Below are positions 24,264 to 33,260 of a DNA stretch of 64,000 nt, in pieces. The position numbers and the translations under genes are program-made. How positions within the stretch are numbered: position 1 is the stretch's first letter; each line of letters starts with the position of its first letter. Source of the DNA: Rhizobium sp. FKY42. Lineage in GTDB: Bacteria > Pseudomonadota > Alphaproteobacteria > Rhizobiales > Rhizobiaceae. The stretch lies in NCBI RefSeq assembly GCF_005222835.1, contig NZ_STGA01000073.1, positions 186,001 through 250,000 of the forward strand. The letters are read 5' to 3'. The notes beneath the pieces are model-generated. The model was not told the DNA's origin. It saw nothing but the letters and a program-made list of their open reading frames with translations, and ran no database searches.

Positions 24264-26003
24264 CTAATAGGACACAAGCATGGCGGAACCGTTTTCTCCA
24301 AATCTTGGTTTCACACCGAGAACAGCGGCGGAGCGGCTGATGATTTCCTTCACCATGGGCGCGGCACTGTTACCAGCCAGAACGGCGCGGTCCGTTTCGC
24401 TGCGCGGATCGTCGATGAAGGTCAAAACCACATATTGCGGCTTGTAGATGGGGAACGCGGCGAGGAAGGCGTTGAAGTTATGGTCGTGGTTATATCGACC
24501 GTTGATGACCTTGTCGGCCGTCCCCGTCTTGCCACCCACATCAAAGCCTTCCACCAGGGCGTTCTTGCCAGAGCCCTGCGTGCCATTCCAGCCGAACAAC
24601 CAGCGCATGTTGTCGCTCGTCGTTTTCTTGATGACGGGGGAAGCCACTTCGTTTGCCTGCTCCACGGAACGCGGCAGGAATGTCGGCTGAATAAGACGGC
24701 CACCGTTTACCAGCACGGCTCCAGCAACAGCCGTCTGAAGTGGCGTTGTCGAGACACCGTGACCGAAGGAAATCGTAATCGAGTTGATCTTCTTCCATGC
24801 CTTGGGTTGCGACGGCGTCGCAACTTCAGGAAGCTCCGTCTGCATGCGGGACAACAGGCCAAGCCGTGTCAGGAATTCCTTGTGTCCATCGATGCCGACG
24901 GCATCCGCCATTTTCGCGGTACCGATGTTGGACGAATACTGGAACACTTCCGGCATGGTGAGGAAACGTCCCTTGCCGTGGAAATCCTTGATGGTGAAGC
25001 CACCAATGCGGATTGGATATCGCGCATCGAAACTGTCGTTCATCGAGAACTTGCCTGAATCGAGCGCCATGGCCAGCGAGAAGGATTTGAACGTAGAGCC
25101 CATTTCGAACGTGCCGTTGGACATGCGGTTCAGCCAGCCTTCCTCACCTCCTGCCGCCGGATCGTTCGGATCGAAATCGGGTGCGGACGCCATGGCGAGA
25201 ATCTCGCCTGTATTGGCATCCAGCACAACGCCGCCAGCCCCCTTGGCGCGGAACTTCTGAATGGCAGACATCAGCACTTCGCGCAGGATCGCCTGGACGC
25301 GAACATCGATCGAAAGCTTGACGGGTTCCAGCGGCTGATCGCTCGTCATGCCGACGGCTGCGAGATCGGCAAGACCCTGACTGTCGATATATCGTTCCAT
25401 GCCTGCAACGCCGCGGTTGTCGATGTTGACGTAACCGACGATGTGGGCAGCAGTGGCGCCTCCCGGATAGAACCGGCGCTTCTCGGGCCGGAAACCGATG
25501 CCGGGAATACCAAGTGCCAGAATTTCGCTCTGCTGCTTGGGTGTGAGCTGGCGACGAAGCCACTGAAAGCGGGATTTGGAGGAGAGCTTATGGTAGATCT
25601 GCTTGGCATCGATGTCCGGCAGAACCGTGCGCAGCTTCTCGATGACTTCATCCGGATCGACAATCTTGTGCGGCTCCGCAAACAGCGAAACCGTGCGAAT
25701 GTCGGTGGCCAGCACTTCTCCGTTCCGGTCGAGAATATCCGGGCGTGATGCCATCAGCCGGTCGGCAGGCATGATGCTCGACGTCGCTTCCGGCTCCTTC
25801 ATGGCATAGAAGACCAACCTTCCGCCAATCACGCAGTAGAAGCCGAGGAAACAGGCGATGATGATGCCGACACGGTTGCGCGCCTGCGCCGACTTGCGCT
25901 TGCGGCTACCCTCGAAACTGGCGCCGCCAAAAGCGGGTCTCTTGGCGCCCGCAGAAAAATGAGCCCGGCTCTTCAGAACCATTACGCGCGAAAGGAAAGC
26001 CAT
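24264..26003 (-). CDS. ftsI: Septal transpeptidase FtsI (PBP3)
   Basis: Encodes 579 residues, a class B penicillin-binding protein. A basic N-terminal tail of about 45 residues precedes one membrane helix (VGIIIACFLGFYCVIGGRLVF); then come the dimerisation domain and the transpeptidase domain with the active-site motifs GSTFKSFS (SxxK), YSSNIG (SxN) and GGKTGTADK (KTG). It crosslinks septal peptidoglycan, partner of FtsW. The start shares one base with the ftsL stop. The long basic tail is typical of rhizobial FtsI. Confidence 0.96.
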   Translation of the reverse strand: MAFLSRVMVLKSRAHFSAGAKRPAFGGASFEGSRKRKSAQARNRVGIIIACFLGFYCVIGGRLVFYAMKEPEATSSIMPADRLMASRPDILDRNGEVLATDIRTVSLFAEPHKIVDPDEVIEKLRTVLPDIDAKQIYHKLSSKSRFQWLRRQLTPKQQSEILALGIPGIGFRPEKRRFYPGGATAAHIVGYVNIDNRGVAGMERYIDSQGLADLAAVGMTSDQPLEPVKLSIDVRVQAILREVLMSAIQKFRAKGAGGVVLDANTGEILAMASAPDFDPNDPAAGGEEGWLNRMSNGTFEMGSTFKSFSLAMALDSGKFSMNDSFDARYPIRIGGFTIKDFHGKGRFLTMPEVFQYSSNIGTAKMADAVGIDGHKEFLTRLGLLSRMQTELPEVATPSQPKAWKKINSITISFGHGVSTTPLQTAVAGAVLVNGGRLIQPTFLPRSVEQANEVASPVIKKTTSDNMRWLFGWNGTQGSGKNALVEGFDVGGKTGTADKVINGRYNHDHNFNAFLAAFPIYKPQYVVLTFIDDPRSETDRAVLAGNSAAPMVKEIISRSAAVLGVKPRFGENGSAMLVSY

Positions 26004-26476
26004 CAGCGGTTCACCGATCCGGTTGCAATAGAGTCAACGCTTGGGGTTTTGCCACGCGCAAGCGGCACGGGGATCTTCGATTTCGGCGGCTTGGCCTTGG
26101 CTGCGTCAACACCCTTCAAGGCGGCTGCAACTTCGGGATCAACCTGCGCGATCAGTTCTTCGATCGTCGTCTCGGGCTGCGGCAACTGCGATTTTGGCAT
26201 CGGCAGTTCCTTCGGCATGGCGAGTTGGGTCGGTTGGGTCGGCTCCAGTTCCAGTTCCGTCTGATACTGACCGATCAGGCGATGAAGCCGGTTGGGCTGT
26301 GTCAGCAAGGCCCAGTCTGCCTTCAGCAGATCAATCGTATCGTGTTCCAGCCGGATTTCCGTCTCCAGCCGACGCACTTCTTCCAGTTTGAGATCTGCCC
26401 TGTGCTTGATGCTGTAGGTCACGACGGCGGTAGCCGTCATGACGCCGATCAGCACGAGATCGAAGCTCCTCAACAT
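26003..26476 (-). CDS. ftsL: Cell division protein FtsL
   Basis: Encodes 157 residues: a very short cytoplasmic start, one membrane helix (FDLVLIGVMTATAVVTYSI, about 5-23), a coiled-coil of about 40 residues (ADLKLEEVRRLETEIRLEHD and onward) and a Pro/Lys-rich tail of about 70 residues. Position between rsmH and ftsI plus this layout identify FtsL, a small bitopic divisome protein. The proline-rich C-terminal tail makes it longer than the roughly 120 residues of Escherichia coli FtsL. Sequence is poorly conserved in this family, so context carries most of the assignment. Confidence 0.85.
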   Translation of the reverse strand: MLRSFDLVLIGVMTATAVVTYSIKHRADLKLEEVRRLETEIRLEHDTIDLLKADWALLTQPNRLHRLIGQYQTELELEPTQPTQLAMPKELPMPKSQLPQPETTIEELIAQVDPEVAAALKGVDAAKAKPPKSKIPVPLARGKTPSVDSIATGSVNR

Positions 26477-26478
26477 AT

Positions 26479-27504
26479 TCAGGCTCCCATCTTTTCCAGG
26501 CTGGTCAGTTCAGGCAGATCGAAAATAGAGAAATCCACAGCCCGCGCCGGACTTGCGGTTCTAAACGCTGCACGTAGCTTGGCGGACCTTGCGCGAGGAT
26601 TGTCAGATGCTTCCGCCTCGGTCGCAGACAGCATTCCCTTGCCAACCGGCTCGAAAATGGATGGCTTTTCTTCAACCATCGGCAAATGGCGCGACCCGCT
26701 CGCCTTGCCGGAGCGATCCGTCAGAAAGCGCTTCACCAAACGGTCTTCCAGCGAATGGAAACTGACGACCACCAGTCGGCCGCCGGGTTTCAAAACCTGC
26801 TCCGCCGCAAACAGGGCCTGCGCAAGCTCACCCAGTTCGTCGTTCACGAAGATACGCAGTGCCTGAAACACCCGCGTTGCTGGATGGATCTTGTCCTTGG
26901 CCTTGCGTGGGTTGACGCTCTCGATGAGGTTGGCCAGATCGCGCGTCGTTGCAAAAGGTTCGCTCGCACGGCGCTTTTCGATGGCACGCGCGATGCGTCC
27001 CGCCTGCTTTTCCTCACCCAGAAACCCGAAAATTCGCGCCATGTCGCCAGCCTTGGCGCGGTTCACCACATCAGCAGCAGAAACGCCGGAAGCGGACATG
27101 CGCATGTCCAGAGGGCCGTTTCGCTGAAACGAAAAGCCGCGATCCGCCTCATCAATCTGCATCGAGGACACGCCGATATCAAGAACGATGCCGTCCAGAC
27201 CGCCTTGGGGTGCGTGGGATGCAAGTTCCGAAAAACGCGATGGAATGAGTTTCAGGCGACCGCCAAATTCGGCAACCATCGGCTGACCGCCTGCGATCGC
27301 ATTGGGGTCGCGATCAAGCGCAATGACATTGGCACCAGTGGAGAGAATGGCGCGGGTGTAGCCACCCGCGCCGAACGTACCGTCAAGGATCACCTTGCCC
27401 GGAGCCGGAGCCAACGTCTCCAGCACCTCGTTCAGCATAACCGGAATGTGACGTACCAGTCCGCCATCGGCCTCGGAGCTACCCTCGCCAAGATTCGCCG
27501 CCAT
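26479..27504 (-). CDS. rsmH: 16S rRNA (cytosine-1402-N4)-methyltransferase RsmH
   Basis: Encodes 341 residues, formerly MraW. The SAM-binding fold is visible: [14 protein letters not shown], then [17 protein letters not shown] (motif I), ALDRDPNAI, and [22 protein letters not shown], with the C-terminal [17 protein letters not shown]. It methylates C1402 of 16S rRNA. The open frame extends to 28146 in front of this, but the MraZ gene occupies that DNA in another frame; ATG at 27504 has AGGGG-attgga upstream and gives the family N-terminus. Confidence 0.95.
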   Translation of the reverse strand: MAANLGEGSSEADGGLVRHIPVMLNEVLETLAPAPGKVILDGTFGAGGYTRAILSTGANVIALDRDPNAIAGGQPMVAEFGGRLKLIPSRFSELASHAPQGGLDGIVLDIGVSSMQIDEADRGFSFQRNGPLDMRMSASGVSAADVVNRAKAGDMARIFGFLGEEKQAGRIARAIEKRRASEPFATTRDLANLIESVNPRKAKDKIHPATRVFQALRIFVNDELGELAQALFAAEQVLKPGGRLVVVSFHSLEDRLVKRFLTDRSGKASGSRHLPMVEEKPSIFEPVGKGMLSATEAEASDNPRARSAKLRAAFRTASPARAVDFSIFDLPELTSLEKMGA

Positions 27505-27518
27505 TCCAATCCCCTGTT

Positions 27519-27959
27519 CTAGGCAGGCCGCACCGGAAGACGAGCGCGACCCTCTCTGGCCGCCACCTGCGCCTCGTGAAACGCTTGGGGCTGCCATAGC
27601 TGAAAATGATCCGAGCGACCCACAAAGGTGACTTCCGTCGTGATTCCGGTGAAGTCGCGAATGAAATCCGTGACCGCCAACCGACCCTCCGCATCGAGCC
27701 GCATGTAGACGCCGCCGCCGTGCACCAGCAGCGACATCATGTTGGCTTCCGGCGAGAATGGATCCGCCTGGGCGATCTGCCGCTCGTACCGCTCGAGCAG
27801 GTCCGGACCACCCACGCTGATCGCCGGAAAAACCAGGTCCTGGAGACAATAAAGCTCCTGGACATTCCGCTGCGTCAAAACGGCGCGAAACATCGCAGGG
27901 ACGGAAACACGCCCCTTCGAGTCGATCCGGTTCGTCGCATTGGACAAGAAGCGGTTCAT
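27519..27959 (-). CDS. mraZ: Transcriptional regulator MraZ
   Basis: Encodes about 146 residues with two AbrB-like DNA-binding repeats: [16 protein letters not shown] at the N-terminus and [18 protein letters not shown] in the middle. MraZ forms rings and, in Escherichia coli, represses the dcw promoter by binding TGGGN repeats; such repeats are present here upstream (28136-28170). ATG 27959 gives the family start (MNRFLSN); an ATG at 27971 with GGAGG closer upstream is an alternative adding four residues. It is the first gene of the long mur/fts unit. Confidence 0.93.
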   Translation of the reverse strand: MNRFLSNATNRIDSKGRVSVPAMFRAVLTQRNVQELYCLQDLVFPAISVGGPDLLERYERQIAQADPFSPEANMMSLLVHGGGVYMRLDAEGRLAVTDFIRDFTGITTEVTFVGRSDHFQLWQPQAFHEAQVAAREGRARLPVRPA

Positions 27960-28135
27960 AACGCCAAACATCCGCCTCCAAGAGATGCGGGCGGCCATAG
28001 CCACCCGCGTCAAACCCACAAAGGTACACAATCCGGCCGCTCAGACGGAACGCGTTCCGCCCGTTTCTTCCCGTAGGAAGCGATCCGAGCCTGTCCGATT
28101 GAGCGGGGGTAAAGTGCCCCTTCGCAGTGTGGATT

Positions 28136-28170
28136 TGGGATACCATGGGACCATATGGGCGTCAATGGGA
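28136..28170. promoter_or_regulatory. Four TGGGN repeats: MraZ operator
   Basis: TGGGA (28136), TGGGA (28146), TGGGC (28156) and TGGGA (28166) recur with exactly 10-bp spacing on the plus strand, i.e. TGGGN with 5-base spacers. This is the known form of the MraZ binding site. They lie about 177 bases upstream of the mraZ start and cover a candidate promoter. mraZ itself is on the minus strand, so the repeats read opposite to transcription. Confidence 0.85.
28137..28165 (-). promoter_or_regulatory. Candidate mraZ promoter
   Basis: On the minus strand TTGACG (28165-28160) and TATCCC (28142-28137) are 17 bases apart. The -35 is good and the -10 only partial. The overlap with the TGGGN repeats would explain autorepression by MraZ. 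About 170 bases of untranslated leader would result. Confidence 0.45.
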
Positions 28171-28220
28171 AGCGACCCCACCGAGGGATCGCGGCATTAA
28201 TAATTTATAACCCGTTAAGT

Positions 28221-28235
28221 TTAACAAAGGGTTAG
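28221..28235. promoter_or_regulatory. CtrA-like motif upstream of mraZ
   Basis: TTAA-caaaggg-TTAG departs by one base from TTAA-N7-TTAA. It lies about 55 bases upstream of the candidate mraZ promoter in an AT-rich stretch (28196-28240). The remainder of 28171-28401 shows no gene. Confidence 0.3.
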
Positions 28236-28401
28236 CAAAGGCACTTTCCGAGTTCGCGACAGAACACGGGAAATCACACCCTTGTGAGCAAACAAGCATC
28301 TGGAATCGCTCGCTTTTGCGAGGCAAAATCATGTCTATAGATCCGGCTGGCAGCAACCATAAAGGGAGGTCGCTCCAGCCATCCTTCGTTAACGGCACAG
28401 T

Positions 28402-28427
28402 CAAAATCCGGCGGAACCGAAACCGCC
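28402..28427 (-). terminator. Candidate terminator after the RNase P RNA
   Basis: On the minus strand GGCGG-tttcggtt-CCGCC is followed by GGATTTTGA, about 30 bases after the predicted RNA 3' end. Confidence 0.5.
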
Positions 28428-28455
28428 TAGAGGTCGCATTCCGCAAAGGAGGAAA

Positions 28456-28884
28456 TCGCCAGTTGGCCTGTAAGCCGGGTTCTGTATGGCCCCGGTTTCC
28501 CGGAACGTGGCAGCCATTCATCTGGGACAGCGTTTGCACGCTGCCTCACGCAACCCACCCGGATGACTGGCCCGGAAACAGGCTGTAGCACCGCAAGCGG
28601 CACCCGCGTCATCCCTATTCGGTCTTGCTCCCGGTGGGGTTTACCTTGCCGGTCCTGTTGCCAGTCCCGCGGTGGGCTCTTACCCCACCCTTTCACCCTT
28701 ACCCCGCCGCCTCTGACGCTCGTTCGAGCATAAGAGAAAGCGGGGCGGTTTGCTTTCTGTGGCACTATCCCTAGGGTCGCCCCCGCCGGACGTTATCCGG
28801 CACCGTATTTCCGTGGAGCCCGGACTTTCCTCACCCTACCGCCTTTCGGCATTGGTAAAGCGCGGCTGCCCGGCCAACTGGCAG
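28456..28884 (-). ncRNA. rnpB: RNase P RNA (class A)
   Basis: The catalytic RNA of RNase P, which matures tRNA 5' ends. Read on the minus strand, the universally conserved block GAGGAAAGTCCGGGCTCCA lies near the 5' end (about 28812-28838), and the 3' part contains the ACAGAA-like region and AGAACCCGGCTTACAGGCC. The ends pair as helix P1: GCCAGTTGGCC at 28882-28872 with GGCCAACTGGC at 28468-28458. Length is about 429 bases, normal for alphaproteobacteria. Several open frames over this segment are spurious. The gene starts 40 bases after the stop of the upstream oxidoreductase gene. Exact ends are approximate. Confidence 0.95.
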
Positions 28885-28924
28885 CGCCTGCTTAAACGGT
28901 TTCCACCCGCAGGGCTACAGCAAA

Positions 28925-30115
28925 TCATGCGAAATGCGCCGCAAACGAAACGGGATAGCCCTCGCCCTCCAGCGAGCCATTCATGATCAAGTGCGCGCCG
29001 AGCCGCCCAATCTCATCGGAACTTTTGGCTGCCGAACCACAACCGCCTGTAACGACCGCGATTGCAGGATCGTCTGCAAAGTCGATGAAGGGATAGGCCG
29101 TCGCCGTCTTCGCCACCACGCAGGCGCCGGTGGAGATACGACCAACATCGACCTGGGGCACCAGCGACCGCATGATCCGCGCGTGGTGGTCACGCACGCT
29201 CTCGCGCCCGCCGCTGCGGAACCACTGCTGTAGTTCCTGAAGCGATCCTAGCCTCAGATCATCGGGATCGCCACCGATCTTCAGATAGGTTTTTCCATCG
29301 GGATAACGCACCGGCGGCAGCATGTATATGTGGTCAGCCGTATCGCGCGGCTCATAGATCAGGGACGGCATGCCGGCAAAGACAGATAATTCACTTTCGG
29401 GAATCTCGAAAAAGGTAACCGTACGACCATAAACCGACATATCAACAGATCGCGGCAACAGACTCTCGACAATGGAGAAACCACCGGCTGCGAGAAGAAC
29501 CCGGTCCGCATGGTAGCGTTCGCCCTCACGCGTCTGCACGACAATGGCGTCGCCTTCCCGACGAATGGAAACAACAGTTTCGCCGATCAGGGTGACACCC
29601 TGCTTTCGACAAATTGCTGACTGCGCAGCCACCAGCGCTCGCGGATTGACGTAGCCTGCGTTGCGGGCTTCGAACACACCTTCACAATGTGGCTCGAAGC
29701 CGAAGTAGCTAAACCGGCCTTCAAGGGCCGCATCGTTCAGCAGTTCCGGCTGCACATGCAGTTTTTCAGCAGCGTTCAGAATTCCATCAATATAAGGATG
29801 GCCACTGGTTCGCTCGGGACCGACCATCAGGCAACCAGTTTCGTGATAGAACTGTATGCCGCTCTCTCTCTCGATGTCGGCGTAACGGGCAATGGAGCAG
29901 TTTGCCAAGCGTGCCCAGACCTCATTGGGGTCTATGGTTCGCGTAATGCGCGCTTCGTCATAATGGCTGCCGAAAACACCGTTATGGTTTGCGGCATCCT
30001 TTGGCTCATCCGGCCCAATCAAGGCCACGCCATCACTCACCCTGGAGAGATGGCGCGCGGCAGCCGACCCCATCATTCCACGACCCACAACAATGTACTT
30101 GAATATATTCTGCAT
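28925..30115 (-). CDS. FAD-dependent oxidoreductase, sarcosine-oxidase-like (DAO family)
   Basis: Encodes 396 residues. The N-terminal dinucleotide fold is visible (YIVVGRGMMGSAAARHLSRV), and the C-terminal FAD contact VTGGCGSAAKSSDEIGRLGAHLI fits the D-amino-acid oxidase fold. Overall layout (N-terminal GxGxxG, substrate segment GVFEARNAGYVNPRALV, RISTGACVVAKTATAYPFID) resembles monomeric sarcosine oxidase or N-methyltryptophan oxidase, which oxidise N-methyl amino acids to give H2O2 and formaldehyde. The substrate here is not known. The usual glycine pattern GxGxxG is G-R-G-M-M-G. A neighbouring pathway is not visible. Confidence 0.8.
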   Translation of the reverse strand: MQNIFKYIVVGRGMMGSAAARHLSRVSDGVALIGPDEPKDAANHNGVFGSHYDEARITRTIDPNEVWARLANCSIARYADIERESGIQFYHETGCLMVGPERTSGHPYIDGILNAAEKLHVQPELLNDAALEGRFSYFGFEPHCEGVFEARNAGYVNPRALVAAQSAICRKQGVTLIGETVVSIRREGDAIVVQTREGERYHADRVLLAAGGFSIVESLLPRSVDMSVYGRTVTFFEIPESELSVFAGMPSLIYEPRDTADHIYMLPPVRYPDGKTYLKIGGDPDDLRLGSLQELQQWFRSGGRESVRDHHARIMRSLVPQVDVGRISTGACVVAKTATAYPFIDFADDPAIAVVTGGCGSAAKSSDEIGRLGAHLIMNGSLEGEGYPVSFAAHFA

Positions 30116-30132
30116 AAGACCGCGGATGAAAT

Positions 30133-30906
30133 TCAGACCTCATCCGTCCCTTGAAAGCGCGGAAGTTCGGTCAACAACCGATGCAATGTTTCGATGGTCG
30201 ACATATCGGCGATACCATCCACGCAGGCAGGTCGAAAATGTCGCTGAAAGGCTTCAACGACACCCTCCGTTTTCTCGCAGAACTCACCGGTTATGTCCAC
30301 GCCATAGCCATAGAGCGCAAGCATGCCCTGCAGCGCCTCAATGGGTTGACCGCTTTCGCCCTTCTGGAAAAAACGTCCGCTGCGGATCGGGGAAGGCTCG
30401 ATCCAGTGACCCACTCCTGCCTGATGCAATCTCTGCCACGGGAACCGTTCGCCCGGATCAACCTTGCGCCGAGGCGCAACATCGGAATGGGCAAGAACCC
30501 TTTCCGGCCTGATCTGCCAGCGCGCCATGCAGTCCCGGCACAAACCGATGACAGCCTCGATCTGCTCGTCAGGATAATCGGGCAATCCGCCGGGATGACC
30601 TGCATTGGCAATCTCGATCCCGATGGACCGGGAATTGATATCGATTTCACCCGCCCAGAAGCTTTTGCCCGCATGCCAGGCCCGCCTGCTCTCAGGAACC
30701 ATTTGGACGATGCGGCCATCCGGCCAGACGAAATAATGGCTAGAGACTTCGCTCTGGATATTCTTCAACCACGAAAGCGCCTGCCCGTGATCAGGCATGC
30801 CAGTGTAATGAAGAATGATCATGTCCGGCGCATCGCAGCCTTTGCGTTCGCCATGGTTCGGCGACGGCTCCACGCGCGCGCCGACGAAATCAGCTTCGAG
30901 TTTCAT
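30133..30906 (-). CDS. N-acetylmuramoyl-L-alanine amidase, AmpD/AmiD type
   Basis: Encodes 257 residues: an Amidase_2 (type-2) zinc amidase followed by a C-terminal PG_binding_1 domain (ESGQPIEALQGMLALYGYGVDITGEF). Candidate zinc ligands are His33 (ILHYTG), His140 and Asp150 (LAHSDVAPRRKVDPG); Glu98 (IGIEIAN) is in place. It cuts the bond between MurNAc and L-Ala in peptidoglycan or anhydro-muropeptides. No signal peptide is seen, which favours a cytoplasmic, AmpD-like recycling role, but the PG-binding domain suggests possible contact with the wall. Its start overlaps the end of the djlA-like gene by four bases. Confidence 0.88.
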   Translation of the reverse strand: MKLEADFVGARVEPSPNHGERKGCDAPDMIILHYTGMPDHGQALSWLKNIQSEVSSHYFVWPDGRIVQMVPESRRAWHAGKSFWAGEIDINSRSIGIEIANAGHPGGLPDYPDEQIEAVIGLCRDCMARWQIRPERVLAHSDVAPRRKVDPGERFPWQRLHQAGVGHWIEPSPIRSGRFFQKGESGQPIEALQGMLALYGYGVDITGEFCEKTEGVVEAFQRHFRPACVDGIADMSTIETLHRLLTELPRFQGTDEV

Positions 30907-31643
30907 GCTGCCTTGCGTTCTTTCGCAATGGCCGCATAGGCCGCGTTCAATGCCGCCATGCGCTCGTTCGCCGCCGCATGCAGTTCTGCGGGCACGCCGC
31001 GTGCAATCAGCTTGTCTGGGTGATGTTCGGCAACAAGCCTGCGATATTGCTTGCGGATTTCGGAAAAATCCTGATCCGGCGACACGCCGAGGATGAGGTA
31101 TGGGTTGCCGCCATCCATGGTGATATGCCGCGCCATGATGCGCCGGAAGTGATCTTCGTCAATCTGGAAAATTTCGGCGATCCGAGCGAGAAATGCCAGC
31201 TCGGCCTCATGCACCATACCATCCGCCTTGGCGATGTGGAAAAGGCCGTCGATAACGTTTTCCAGCATGGGGCAGTTGCAATCGCCGGAACCGCAGAGAT
31301 TTGCCAGCTTCTCGGCATAGGCCTCATAACCGGCGACATCTTGGCGGGCCAGATTGTAAAGCCGGGCGACGTTCTTGGCCTCTTCCTCCGGAAAATCGAA
31401 GATCTGTTTGAAGGCCTCAACTTCGGAGGCAACGACCGCACCATCAGCCTTGGCCATCTTGGCAGAGAGCGCGATGATTGCGATGGAAAACGACACACGC
31501 CTACGCGTTTCCGGATCGCCTTCGAACAAGGTGCGGACAGCCTCCACCACGCGCGAAAGCGTATTCGTGGCGGCATCTCCCACGGCGTTCAGCAGTCGGT
31601 CCCAAAGCGAGGTCAGCTGGAGGCATGCAAAATCAAAAATCAT
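30903..31643 (-). CDS. DjlA-like protein with TerB and J domains
   Basis: Encodes 246 residues. The N-terminal half is a TerB-type helical domain (RRRVSFSIAIIALSAKMAKADG, then a second copy LFHIAKADGMVHEAELAFLARIAEIF); the C-terminus is a J domain (NPYLILGVSPDQDFSEIRKQYRRLV) with the HPD motif at 208-210. This is the DjlA plan, a DnaK co-chaperone, but the N-terminal membrane helix of Escherichia coli DjlA is replaced by a weakly hydrophobic stretch. It is the upstream partner of the amidase gene (four-base overlap), which suggests joint expression. Confidence 0.88.
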   Translation of the reverse strand: MIFDFACLQLTSLWDRLLNAVGDAATNTLSRVVEAVRTLFEGDPETRRRVSFSIAIIALSAKMAKADGAVVASEVEAFKQIFDFPEEEAKNVARLYNLARQDVAGYEAYAEKLANLCGSGDCNCPMLENVIDGLFHIAKADGMVHEAELAFLARIAEIFQIDEDHFRRIMARHITMDGGNPYLILGVSPDQDFSEIRKQYRRLVAEHHPDKLIARGVPAELHAAANERMAALNAAYAAIAKERKAA

Positions 31644-31982
31644 GACTCACCAGACCAAATTTAATCTGCGATGGCAAGCGCAGACGCGTTTAACAGGATT
31701 AATCTTTCGTCATCTTACGTTCTGAACAAGAGAGTGGATTTTCCAAGGCATGCAGCCGCCCTGCAGTCAGAACAAGCAACCGCTTTTTTCCACAGGCGCA
31801 ACTTGGCACAGACGGAATGAGTCTGCAAAGCGCGATCGATTGAACCGATTGAATTGGAAGAGACATTTGAATTTGCCGCGAAATGCCGGATTTTCTTGAG
31901 AAATTCACTTTACAGCAGCATTGACCTATCGCATCCATTCGCCAGATTTTGAGACAGGCGCTTGATGCGCGAAGGAGGATCG
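31644..31982 (+). other. 339-base intergenic region, divergent promoters expected
   Basis: No gene is seen. The region separates the djlA-like gene (minus) from the phosphofructokinase gene (plus) and should hold both promoters. TTGAC-like elements occur near 31921 but no convincing -10 was found at the right distance. Confidence 0.5.
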
Positions 31983-33194
31983 ATGGCCAAACAGAAAGTA
32001 GCAATGCTGACGGCAGGCGGACTGGCACCGTGCCTTTCATCGGCGGTCGGGGGCCTCATCGAGCGCTATACGGACATCGCGCCAGAGATCGAGTTGATCG
32101 CCTACCGCTCGGGCTATCAGGGATTGCTGCTTGGCGATCGAGTCGAAATCAACAAGGACATGCGCGAGCGGGCGCACCTGCTTCATCGCTACGGAGGCTC
32201 CCCCATCGGCAACAGCCGCGTCAAGCTGACCAACGCGGCGGACTGCGTGAAGCGGGGCCTCGTGAAGGAAGGCGAGAACCCGCTGAAGGTTGCGGCTGAC
32301 AGACTTGCAGCCGATGGCGTGACGATCCTGCATACGATCGGCGGCGACGATACCAACACCACCGCGGCCGATCTTGCCGCCTATCTTGGCGCACACGGTT
32401 ACAATCTCACAGTTGTCGGCCTGCCGAAGACGGTCGATAACGATGTCGTCCCCATCAAGCAGTCGCTTGGCGCCTGGACCGCGGCAGAAGTCGGCGCGCA
32501 TTTCTTCGACCATGTCAGCAATGAACAAAGTGCTGCGCCGCGCACACTGGTCATTCACGAGGTGATGGGCCGCCACTGTGGCTGGCTGACCGCAGCCACC
32601 GCCCGCGCCTATATTCAAGACACCAAGAACAATGAATATGTCGAAGGCTTCATGATGAACACCCAGATGAAGAACATCGACGGGCTCTACCTGCCCGAGA
32701 TGGCCTTCGATCTGGAAGCGGAAGCGGCTCGCCTTCGCGCCATCATGGACCGCTGCGGCTTTGTGACGCTTTTCGTGTCAGAGGGCGCAGGCCTCGACAC
32801 CATCGTCGCCGAGAGAGAAGCGGCAGGCGAAACCGTCAAGCGCGACGCCTTCGGGCACGTCAAGATCGATACCATTAATGTCGGAAACTGGTTCCAGAAG
32901 CATTTCGCAACCCTTCTGGGCGCGGAACGTTCGATGGTTCAGAAATCGGGCTACTATGCGCGCTCCGCACCGGCCAATTACGAAGATCTGCGATTGATTC
33001 AGAGCATGGTCGATCTTGGCGTGGAAAGTGCGCTAAACGGCGTGTCCGGCGTGACCGGTCATGATGAAGATCAGAATGGGAAATTGCGTACAATCGAATT
33101 CCCGCGTATCAAGGGTGGCAAGCATTTCGATCTGTCTGCCGGATGGTTCAAGGACGTCATGGACTTCATTGGACAGCCCTACCGGTCAGCCTGA
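31983..33194 (+). CDS. pfp: Pyrophosphate-dependent 6-phosphofructokinase
   Basis: Encodes 403 residues. The nucleotide/phosphate loop reads GGDDT (120-124); the second Asp in place of the Gly of ATP enzymes is the known marker of PPi use. LPKTVDND (147-154) is the catalytic loop with Asp as base. PPi-PFK interconverts fructose 6-phosphate and fructose 1,6-bisphosphate reversibly, linking glycolysis and gluconeogenesis. The ATG at 31983 has GGAGG 5-6 bases before it; a frame start at 31962 lacks support. The next gene follows after 66 bases. Confidence 0.92.
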   Translation: MAKQKVAMLTAGGLAPCLSSAVGGLIERYTDIAPEIELIAYRSGYQGLLLGDRVEINKDMRERAHLLHRYGGSPIGNSRVKLTNAADCVKRGLVKEGENPLKVAADRLAADGVTILHTIGGDDTNTTAADLAAYLGAHGYNLTVVGLPKTVDNDVVPIKQSLGAWTAAEVGAHFFDHVSNEQSAAPRTLVIHEVMGRHCGWLTAATARAYIQDTKNNEYVEGFMMNTQMKNIDGLYLPEMAFDLEAEAARLRAIMDRCGFVTLFVSEGAGLDTIVAEREAAGETVKRDAFGHVKIDTINVGNWFQKHFATLLGAERSMVQKSGYYARSAPANYEDLRLIQSMVDLGVESALNGVSGVTGHDEDQNGKLRTIEFPRIKGGKHFDLSAGWFKDVMDFIGQPYRSA

Positions 33195-33260
33195 TCCTGA
33201 CCATGATTCAGCAGCGATGATCTCAGGCATGGGAAGCCATGAGGTCGGGGAGGACTTGAG

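Noticed and set aside
27505-28146. Upstream extension of rsmH
   Set aside because: The extension overlaps mraZ in another frame; the family start with a good ribosome binding site is at 27504.
28427-28986. Several open frames between the oxidoreductase and mraZ
   Set aside because: They lie on the RNase P RNA gene; no ribosome binding sites or families.
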